The notes below the pieces were generated by a model. The model worked only from the letters and a program-made list of their open reading frames with translations. It ran no database searches and had not been told where the DNA came from. Position numbers and translations under genes: made by a program. A DNA stretch of 64,000 nt from an uncultured Muribaculaceae bacterium (GTDB lineage Bacteria; Bacteroidota; Bacteroidia; Bacteroidales; Muribaculaceae). Below, piece after piece: positions 57,673-64,000 of this stretch (the stretch's first letter is position 1; each line of letters starts with the position of its first letter). The stretch covers positions 1-64,000 of the forward strand of contig CAJTME010000007.1 of the NCBI GenBank assembly GCA_910577315.1, given 5' to 3'.

Positions 57673-60486
57673 ATGGACAACACAACTATCAGCCTTTTCA
57701 AGAAACTTACACCGGGCGCATGGCAACGACAGGGAAGCGAACGGAAGCTCATCGTGCCGGACTTTTTCTTCAAGATTCACATTACCCACGGAACCGCCAC
57801 GGTCGAAACCGTAACCCATGCAGGCCAACCGGGACACTTCCGCGCCGAGCACTACGAGGGAGCCGTCGCAGCTGCCCTGCGCAGCATGTCCGAAATCGAA
57901 TCATCGGCCATGTTCGACTGGATGGACGGCACACCAGCCGGAGGCATTGCCAACCTTCACGCCTATCCATGGCTCCTATACAGGCTGATGAGATGTCCCA
58001 ATCTGGTCGACGACAATCTAAATCCGATAAAAGTCGAGACCGTGCCGGCAAGGCTGTTTTTGAACATTGCTGAAAGTCAATCCGGCGATGGTCTGCTTAA
58101 AGCCTCGTTCATCGCCGAGACAGAGAACACATCGGGCATTGTTACAGCCATGCTTTCCGATTCATTCGCCATTGCCGGCGACACGATTTTCGCCCTGGCC
58201 GAACCTATCGGTGACAATTACGGCAGCCTGGATGTATTCACCCACAGCTTCGAGGCCGACAGCCTGGATGCCTTCCTCGCAATATTCTATACATACGTCA
58301 CCAACGTCAAGGTAAGGTTTGACAGCCACAAAATCATCCACGAACAGGAGCCTGCCGATTGCGTGCCTACCATTGCCATTGAAAAAATAGATTCAGACAA
58401 GGCGCTTTACCTGCGCCTCGTTGACAGCGCGCCCGACGGCGGAGGAACAATAGCCAATGCCGTACATGTAAACTGGACGGTGCAGACATCCGATTTAGGC
58501 CGTATAACGGTGCGCCCGCTCCGCCACATCAATCTTGATGAGGAGGAAGAACAATTGCTGCGGCAAATCCGCGCGTACGCCCCCGACCGTGCCACCCGCG
58601 CCGAAGTATTTCTCAACGACGGTCTTTTCATCATTCCCGAGCAGGCGGCCTCACCCTTCCTGCTGCAAGGATTGCCAAAGTTGCTCAAAAACTACCGAGT
58701 CACCGGCATTGACAAACTGCGCGAATACAAACTTCGGCCTGTCCAGCCGAAAATGAGCGTCAAGTTCTCGCCGGGCATAGACTACCTTGAAGGTACCGCC
58801 GAAGTTGAATTCGGCAATGAGCGCATGACCCTTCAGGAACTTCTCGACCAATACCGCCGCGACAGATATGTCCGGCTGGCCGACGGCGACATAGCCGTAA
58901 TCGACGAGGCATATATGCGCCGGTTGCAGCGCATATTCAGTGGAAATCAGGACAAGGACGGACGGTTCAAGATTTCGTTCTTCGACCTGCCCGAGATTGA
59001 ACGCCTGCTTGATGACGACGCGAAAGCCTGCGATGAACTCAGGCGCCCGAGGGACTTCTATGCCGGATTCAGTCGCCTGGCCGACGCCCGTCTCACACTC
59101 CCCCAGGTTAACGCGACCCTGCGCAACTACCAGACTGAGGGCGTAAAATGGCTGAAGTATTTATACGACAACCATATGGGAGGCTGTCTCGCCGACGACA
59201 TGGGCCTCGGCAAGACTCTTCAGGTCATATCGCTGCTGTCGCTGGTCTATCCCGACGAAAAAACGCCTTCGCTCATCGTTATGCCCCGCAGCCTGCTTTT
59301 CAACTGGCAGAGCGAGCTGTCCCGTTTCATTCCCTGGGCAGATGTAACCACCTATTATGGATCAGGCCGTGACCTCCCGGAGGCCATGAACCATCAGATA
59401 ATCCTCACCACCTACGCCGTGGTGCGCAATGATGTGGAATTGCTCTCAAAACAAAAATTTCACATGGTGGTTCTCGACGAGTCGCAGACCATCAAGAACG
59501 TTACGGCCCAGCAAACCCGCTCGGTGTTCCTGCTCAACGCCGACCATCGCTTTGCCCTGAGCGGAACCCCGATTGAGAACAACCTTTCTGAACTGTACTC
59601 CCTGTTCCGTTTCATCAATCCCGGGATGTTCGGTTCGCTCGACGATTTCAACCGCCGCTATGCCGCGCCAATACAGCATGACGACAAAGATGCCACAGCC
59701 GACCTGCGCCGCAAAATTTTTCCATTCATACTGCGCCGACTTAAAAAAGATGTGCTCAACGATCTCCCCGAACGCGTGGAGCAAACGGTATATGTCGACA
59801 TGGAGGCTCCACAGGAGCGGCTCTACGAACAGAGACGGAAATATTATCTTGAACGCATACGCGAGTCCATCGCCACGGAAGGCTTGCACAAATCCCGCTT
59901 TGTCATGCTGCAGGCTCTGAGCGAACTGCGTCAGATAGCCACCGTCCCCGAAAATCTCAGCGACGGCAAAATCAGCTCGGCCAAACTCGAGGTGCTCGCC
60001 GACCGCGTTACCGAAGCCGTCGAGAACGGCCACAAGGTTGTGGTGTTCTTCAACTTCATCGCCGGCATAGAAATACTTGGCGAACGCCTCGACAGGGCAG
60101 GTATCGGATACGAGGTCATGACAGGTGCCACCCACGACCGCAGCGGTGCCGTCAAGCGCTTCCAGACCGACCCGGACTGCCGCGTTTTCCTGATGACCCT
60201 GAAGACCGGCGGAGTGGGCCTCAACCTCACCGCCGCCGACATTGTGTTCATCGCCGAACCCTGGTGGAACAAAGCCGCCGAGGAGCAGGCAATCAGCCGC
60301 CTGCACCGCATTGGCCAAAAATCGACCGTGTTCAGCTTCTCGCTCATAACCCACGGCACCATCGAGGAAAAAATCCTGCAGCTGCAACAGATGAAAGCCG
60401 AACTTTTCGACAGCATCATCTCAAGCGACGACGCCGCATCGCCCAAAACCCTTACAGAAGACGACATCAATTTCATTCTCGGCTAA
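57673..60486 (+). CDS. SNF2-family helicase/ATPase
   Basis: The 937-residue protein has a long N-terminal region (1-450, no clear motif; probably the bacterial SNF2-associated region) and a C-terminal SNF2 ATPase core. The core motifs are Walker A DDMGLGKT (about 508-515), motif II DESQ (about 602), SGTPIENN, and the helicase C motifs GGVGLNL and ISRLHRIGQ (about 872-880). Bacterial SNF2 proteins remodel nucleoprotein or RNA polymerase complexes, or serve in DNA repair or defence. The start of the unrecognised next gene is only 12 bases after the stop, so the two are probably one operon. Confidence 0.9.
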   Translation: MDNTTISLFKKLTPGAWQRQGSERKLIVPDFFFKIHITHGTATVETVTHAGQPGHFRAEHYEGAVAAALRSMSEIESSAMFDWMDGTPAGGIANLHAYPWLLYRLMRCPNLVDDNLNPIKVETVPARLFLNIAESQSGDGLLKASFIAETENTSGIVTAMLSDSFAIAGDTIFALAEPIGDNYGSLDVFTHSFEADSLDAFLAIFYTYVTNVKVRFDSHKIIHEQEPADCVPTIAIEKIDSDKALYLRLVDSAPDGGGTIANAVHVNWTVQTSDLGRITVRPLRHINLDEEEEQLLRQIRAYAPDRATRAEVFLNDGLFIIPEQAASPFLLQGLPKLLKNYRVTGIDKLREYKLRPVQPKMSVKFSPGIDYLEGTAEVEFGNERMTLQELLDQYRRDRYVRLADGDIAVIDEAYMRRLQRIFSGNQDKDGRFKISFFDLPEIERLLDDDAKACDELRRPRDFYAGFSRLADARLTLPQVNATLRNYQTEGVKWLKYLYDNHMGGCLADDMGLGKTLQVISLLSLVYPDEKTPSLIVMPRSLLFNWQSELSRFIPWADVTTYYGSGRDLPEAMNHQIILTTYAVVRNDVELLSKQKFHMVVLDESQTIKNVTAQQTRSVFLLNADHRFALSGTPIENNLSELYSLFRFINPGMFGSLDDFNRRYAAPIQHDDKDATADLRRKIFPFILRRLKKDVLNDLPERVEQTVYVDMEAPQERLYEQRRKYYLERIRESIATEGLHKSRFVMLQALSELRQIATVPENLSDGKISSAKLEVLADRVTEAVENGHKVVVFFNFIAGIEILGERLDRAGIGYEVMTGATHDRSGAVKRFQTDPDCRVFLMTLKTGGVGLNLTAADIVFIAEPWWNKAAEEQAISRLHRIGQKSTVFSFSLITHGTIEEKILQLQQMKAELFDSIISSDDAASPKTLTEDDINFILG

Positions 60487-60498
60487 ATCCACACATCC

Positions 60499-62388
60499 AT
60501 GAGTTTCTTAAAGCCAGTAGACCTACCGCAGTCAATCCTGCTCGAAACCTGTCCCCCCGACATTGCCAAGGACATGGAAGACATTTGCCGTCATCTGACC
60601 AGGGCGCGCATGACAGAGATTGTAAAAATGTATGTTCCTTTGGCCGCGGGTGCCATCTTTTCGTTCGGGCCTTACCACTACAACCTGTCAAAACTGCTGC
60701 AGGAGTGGCTCACCGACCGCTACCGCGGCTACATCGACCCACAGCGCGAGCTGTTGCCCCACCTGCTCTACGGCCCGAACCTAAAAAAAGCGACTGACGC
60801 CTGGCCTGCAAACCTGCGGGCCGTAATCACCTATGCCCTCAACAATTCATTCATCGGCCTTGAGAAAATAAGGCAAATTATCTCTGAGAATCCGGAAAAA
60901 ATCACCCTTGCATCCGGCAGGCAGACCTACGTTACTCCTGAGATGGCCCTGTCGATGATGAACACCGACCTATCGGGCATCATAAACCTTTACAGTGTCA
61001 TTCCTCAGGTAGCCCGCATGGTTGGGCAGGCGATGGGACTGCAAAGTTTCAGCGGACGGTCGCGCACCACCGACATCCTCCCCGAAGGACGCATCGAGAC
61101 GTTCTCGGGCGAAGGGGACCTGCTCGGTAAATTTGAGGTTTTCAAGTCAATAATCCACAGCAACGGAATTGGCCTCACCGGCACAGGCACGGGCATCCGC
61201 GCCGGAGACGTTACGGCTATCGCCGCCGCGCTCAACCTGGCCGATCCGTTTGCAAAATCCGAGCACCGCCAGTTCAAAAAATTCAGGGCCAGGGCTGCGG
61301 CCGTGCTCCTGCTGACGGCCCGGGCATCTTACCTGGGCAAATACACGGTTCTGCCCGACATGCTCCGCGCAGGTCTTAAATCGTTGGAATATACTTTTTT
61401 GGTAAACTGCGCCCTGCCCCACTTCGACAAATTCGGCAAGACCAACTTCTATGAAATGAGCGGCCGTCGGTTCCTGTCGGCAATCACGGCGGCGCTCGCC
61501 CGATATGCCGTGCGGAATCTGCCCGCCGACAAGCATGATCTCTGGATCGACTGCGACGACCTTGTGGACGAGATTTTCACCGGTCTGCCAGTATCCGAAC
61601 GGTTTGGCATAGATCTTGAAGCCATAAAGGGCTATTCGGATGTTTACGACAATATTACACTGACAAAAGTACAGGTCGCCAATGTGGTCAACTCATTCAC
61701 CAAACCGTTAATAAAGGGAATAATCGCGTTCCTCGCGTCTGCCGGACTGGTTGAAATGGCCTATCTTCCATCGGCCCTCAACACCAAGCGTCCTTACGAC
61801 GCCATCAAGTATGTGAGATTGACGGGGTTGGGACGCTATGCAATGTGCTGCGATATAGAATATATCCCGCGCGGCGAGTTTAAGATGGCCACTGCCTCTG
61901 TCGAACTGGACGCCGACAATATGATTGTGAGGGTACTCAACGATGAGGCATCCCTGTTCATCAAGAACCAGATTGGCCGTAAAATCTCGTCCAACCGCTA
62001 CATAGTAAACGAGGCGACAATAACCCGCAAGATTCAGACACGGACCGAACTGGAAAACCGCGTGGCGATTTTAAAGGAAATGGCCGCCGTGCAGCAGCTG
62101 CCGCCGGCGTGGCAGGCGATGGTCAATCATGCGGGCAGACGTCTTGGCGCCATCAAGGCCGAGCGCATCAGCGACTGGTGCATGTATGCTCTCGATGCCA
62201 AACTGCCTGAACTGGTCGAACTGCTGCGCACCCATCCATATGCACGCCGACTCATCCTGATGGTTGAAGGAGGCCGCTTTCTGGTAAAAAATTCCGACGT
62301 GGCAGAATTGCGTGGTATTTTGTCAGAGAACGGCTTTTCTCTGCCGGCGCCCGCAAAAGAAAGGTCGATGTGGGAATATGATGATTGA
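60499..62388 (+). CDS. Large unrecognised protein coupled to the SNF2 gene
   Basis: The 629-residue protein has no signal peptide, no membrane segment and no motif I know. It is mostly helical in the N-terminal half (for example DMEDICRHLTRARMTEIVKMY). Around residues 385-465 it has a segment like a winged-helix unit (QVANVVNSFTKPLIKGIIAFLASAGLVEMAY, then a beta pair with YVRLTGLGRYAM). The C-terminus ends in short helical repeats and MWEYDD. It follows the SNF2 gene by 12 bases on the same strand and is ended by a strong terminator, so it is probably a partner of the SNF2 protein. I do not recognise the family. Confidence 0.75.
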   Translation: MSFLKPVDLPQSILLETCPPDIAKDMEDICRHLTRARMTEIVKMYVPLAAGAIFSFGPYHYNLSKLLQEWLTDRYRGYIDPQRELLPHLLYGPNLKKATDAWPANLRAVITYALNNSFIGLEKIRQIISENPEKITLASGRQTYVTPEMALSMMNTDLSGIINLYSVIPQVARMVGQAMGLQSFSGRSRTTDILPEGRIETFSGEGDLLGKFEVFKSIIHSNGIGLTGTGTGIRAGDVTAIAAALNLADPFAKSEHRQFKKFRARAAAVLLLTARASYLGKYTVLPDMLRAGLKSLEYTFLVNCALPHFDKFGKTNFYEMSGRRFLSAITAALARYAVRNLPADKHDLWIDCDDLVDEIFTGLPVSERFGIDLEAIKGYSDVYDNITLTKVQVANVVNSFTKPLIKGIIAFLASAGLVEMAYLPSALNTKRPYDAIKYVRLTGLGRYAMCCDIEYIPRGEFKMATASVELDADNMIVRVLNDEASLFIKNQIGRKISSNRYIVNEATITRKIQTRTELENRVAILKEMAAVQQLPPAWQAMVNHAGRRLGAIKAERISDWCMYALDAKLPELVELLRTHPYARRLILMVEGGRFLVKNSDVAELRGILSENGFSLPAPAKERSMWEYDD

Positions 62389-62416
62389 CTTTAAGTCAGT
62401 TCAAGGATAAGGGAGA

Positions 62417-62480
62417 AAAGAAAAAGAGAACGGTGAAATCCTAACCATTGTTGGCGGATTTCACCGTTCTCTTTTTCTTT
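62417..62480. terminator. Very strong bidirectional terminator
   Basis: A perfect 25-base stem (62417-62441 with 62456-62480) encloses a 14-base loop between the converging partner gene and zinc-ribbon gene. The A/G-rich left arm and T/C-rich right arm serve both directions. Confidence 0.92.
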
Positions 62481-62516
62481 GAACTCCCGTCAATGACAGG
62501 GATTTTTCAGTTATGC

Positions 62517-63275
62517 CTACTCGACGCCGGCAAGGGTCGGGTCAATCATGATGCGGCCGCAGTACTCACACACGATGATTTTTTTGTGCATGCGGATTTC
62601 CATCTGCTTTTGAGGCGGAATGCGGTTGAAGCAGCCGCCACAGGCGTTACGCTGCACATACACAATGCCGAGGCCGTTGCGGGCGTTTTTACGGATGCGC
62701 TTGAAGGCCGTAAGGGTGCGTTCGTCGATTTTGGGTTCGAGGTCCTTTGCTTTCATGCGGAGGTTTTCCTCTTCCTGACGGGTCTCGCTTACGATTTCGT
62801 CAAGTTCGCCGCGCTTTTCAGCAAGGATATGTTCCATGTCGGCGAGGCGGTCGCGGGTTGCCTGAATGTCAGAGCGGCGGTTCTCGATGGCACGGGTGTG
62901 GTCGTTGATATGCTTCTGAGCCAGTTCGATTTCGAGCGACTGGAATTCAACTTCTTTCTGCAAGAGGTCGTATTCGCGGTTGTTGCGCACGTTTTTCATC
63001 TGCTCGTCGTAGCGTTCAACGAGATTCTGGCAATTGATGATTTTCTCCTTTTCGGCGGCGACAGACTTTGTCAGCTCGGCAATCTCCGCTGTGAAATTGT
63101 CAATGCGGGTGTGAAGGCCTGCAATCTGGTCCTCAAGGTCTTTAACCTCGAGAGGCAGCTCACCACGGATGGTCTTGATGCGGTCGATTTCAGAGAGGAT
63201 GGTCTGAAGCTCGTAAAGAGTTTTGAGGCGGCTCTCCACAGAGAGTGCTTCGGTCTTGGTCTTATCTGTAGCCAT
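62517..63275 (-). CDS. Coiled-coil C4 zinc-ribbon protein
   Basis: The 252-residue protein has a long coiled coil (about 10-190, heptads such as LKTLYELQTILSEIDRI) and a C-terminal zinc ribbon with CGGC (Cys212, Cys215) and CEYC (Cys236, Cys239). This is the CT398-like/DUF164 family, thought to act in nucleic acid or protein handling. In Bacteroidetes it usually lies next to a Nif3-like gene, as here. The order on the minus strand is nif3-like, then this gene. Confidence 0.88.
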   Translation of the reverse strand: MATDKTKTEALSVESRLKTLYELQTILSEIDRIKTIRGELPLEVKDLEDQIAGLHTRIDNFTAEIAELTKSVAAEKEKIINCQNLVERYDEQMKNVRNNREYDLLQKEVEFQSLEIELAQKHINDHTRAIENRRSDIQATRDRLADMEHILAEKRGELDEIVSETRQEEENLRMKAKDLEPKIDERTLTAFKRIRKNARNGLGIVYVQRNACGGCFNRIPPQKQMEIRMHKKIIVCEYCGRIMIDPTLAGVE

Positions 63276-63304
63276 ACGGATATGTTGGATCGTTAAGAGC
63301 GATT

Positions 63305-64000
63305 TTAAAAGAATTCGACGGGATTTCTCTCGACGTTTGATTTCCAGACTGCAAAGTTAGGAAATTTTTCTGTAACTGCACGATAAAAAATATCTTTTGT
63401 GCATTGTTCTGTTTCAAAATGGCCGGCATCGACCAGCATGATGCGGTCTGTGTCGTCCAAAAAGAAATTGAGCTTGCAGTCAGCTGTGACCAGCACGTCC
63501 GCGCCCTTGTCTGCCGCGTCGGGCAGCAGGTCGCCTCCGGCTCCGCCACAGAGCGCCACACGCGAGATGACATAATCAGCCGCCGGAGGGATGGAATGTC
63601 GCAGGGCTGCCACGCCAAACGTGGATTTCACCCTGTTCAGAAAATCTTTCCACGGCTTCGGCTCGGCAAGGTTGCCGATGGCACCGAGGCCATCGGGCAT
63701 AAGCGGCTCCACATCTTGCAGGCCGAGGCGCCCGGCCATCTCGATTGACACACCTTTCACGGCGCAGTCACACGATGTGTGGGCGCTGTAAACGCTTATA
63801 CCGCGCTCAAAAGCCTTTGCCACACAGCGTTCCACACGGTTGCGGCCCGTCAGCTGGCGGGTTGCACGGAAAAGGAGCGGGTGATGGGCGATGACAAGAT
63901 TGCATCCTTTCGCCACTGCCTCGTCAAGAATAGCCTCGGTCACATCTACACACAGCAGTGCCCCGGTGCAGTCAGCGCCGGGCGAACCCACCTGCCAGCC
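63305..64000 (-). CDS. Nif3-like dinuclear metal-centre protein, N-terminus cut off by window edge
   Basis: The readable frame runs to the right edge, so the N-terminal part is missing. It has the metal-binding motifs CNLVIAHHPLLF (two His), the SAHTSCDCA segment, and GHFETEQC with the final His and Glu ligands. The start of the readable part (QVGSPGADCTGALLCVDVTE) fits the family. About 230 residues are visible and the large insertion domain of the YqfO type is absent, so it is the short YbgI/Nif3 form. Members bind two metal ions in a toroidal hexamer; the reaction is unproven, though a link to GTP cyclohydrolase or guanine nucleotide has been discussed. It stands upstream of the zinc-ribbon gene. 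Confidence 0.86.
   Translation of the reverse strand, partial: GWQVGSPGADCTGALLCVDVTEAILDEAVAKGCNLVIAHHPLLFRATRQLTGRNRVERCVAKAFERGISVYSAHTSCDCAVKGVSIEMAGRLGLQDVEPLMPDGLGAIGNLAEPKPWKDFLNRVKSTFGVAALRHSIPPAADYVISRVALCGGAGGDLLPDAADKGADVLVTADCKLNFFLDDTDRIMLVDAGHFETEQCTKDIFYRAVTEKFPNFAVWKSNVERNPVEFF

Noticed and set aside
59446..60387. Long minus-strand reading frame opposite the SNF2 core
   Set aside because: The plus strand carries all SNF2 motifs here. The antisense frame has no motif, promoter or neighbour support.
1..64000. CRISPR arrays, tRNA or rRNA genes, insertion sequences
   Set aside because: I found no regularly spaced repeats, no cloverleaf-like sequence in the gaps and no transposase or integrase among the genes.

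Overview
The window looks like a chromosomal segment of a gut-type Bacteroidales bacterium, most like the Muribaculaceae (S24-7). The evidence is the recurring Bacteroidetes promoter form (TTTG, 19-20 bases, TAnnTTTG), the near absence of Shine-Dalgarno sequences, type IX-secretion-like C-terminal tails on secreted enzymes, a Bacteroidales OmpA porin, a two-gene LysO exporter, a Wzi capsule protein and a complete urease locus. I see no rRNA, tRNA, IS element, CRISPR array or prophage. The two end genes, an alpha/beta hydrolase and a Nif3-like protein, run off the window.

Region 1-12.9 kb is accessory metabolism. It starts with two exported alpha/beta hydrolases, transcribed divergently from an operon of exported flavodoxin lipoprotein, aldo/keto reductase, RibD-C reductase, second aldo/keto reductase and second exported flavodoxin. 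An acetyltransferase/monooxygenase pair follows. Next is an AraC regulator divergent from a MATE exporter, a stand-alone NRPS-type adenylation domain, a GNAT acetyltransferase and an Fes-like esterase. These four look like a small biosynthesis/export cassette without a carrier protein. An HxlR regulator and an NTF2-like protein flank a clear operator palindrome.

Region 12.9-29.6 kb holds an arginase-family protein, OxyR with both redox cysteines next to a large persulfide/CoA-disulfide enzyme, LysO behind a long leader, a Bcr/CflA efflux pump, an OmpA porin, two PepSY-like proteins, an HD hydrolase, IlvE, a two-component system, a secreted alpha-amylase and a DJ-1 family protein.

Region 29.6-40.4 kb is one minus-strand locus read ureA-ureB-ureC-ureE-ureF-ureG-ureD, urea channel, MFS transporter, then the nickel/cobalt ECF importer (CbiM with a CbiN-like domain, CbiQ, CbiO). 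It would bring in urea and nickel, mature the enzyme and release ammonia.

Region 40.5-45.2 kb is a cell-surface operon: Wzi, a lipoprotein, LegB-like dehydratase, NeuD-like acetyltransferase and NeuB synthase, a partial nonulosonate pathway. Region 45.5-64 kb holds two tandem secreted subtilases, a thioredoxin-like protein, MnmA, a bifunctional nuclease with a UVR motif, a NupG-like transporter, RsmE, KdsA, a TPR protein, a SNF2 helicase coupled to a large unrecognised protein, a zinc-ribbon protein and Nif3.

The strongest leads for something new are the MATE/adenylation/GNAT/esterase cassette, the SNF2 partner protein, the exported flavodoxin operon, and the LysO leader RNA.
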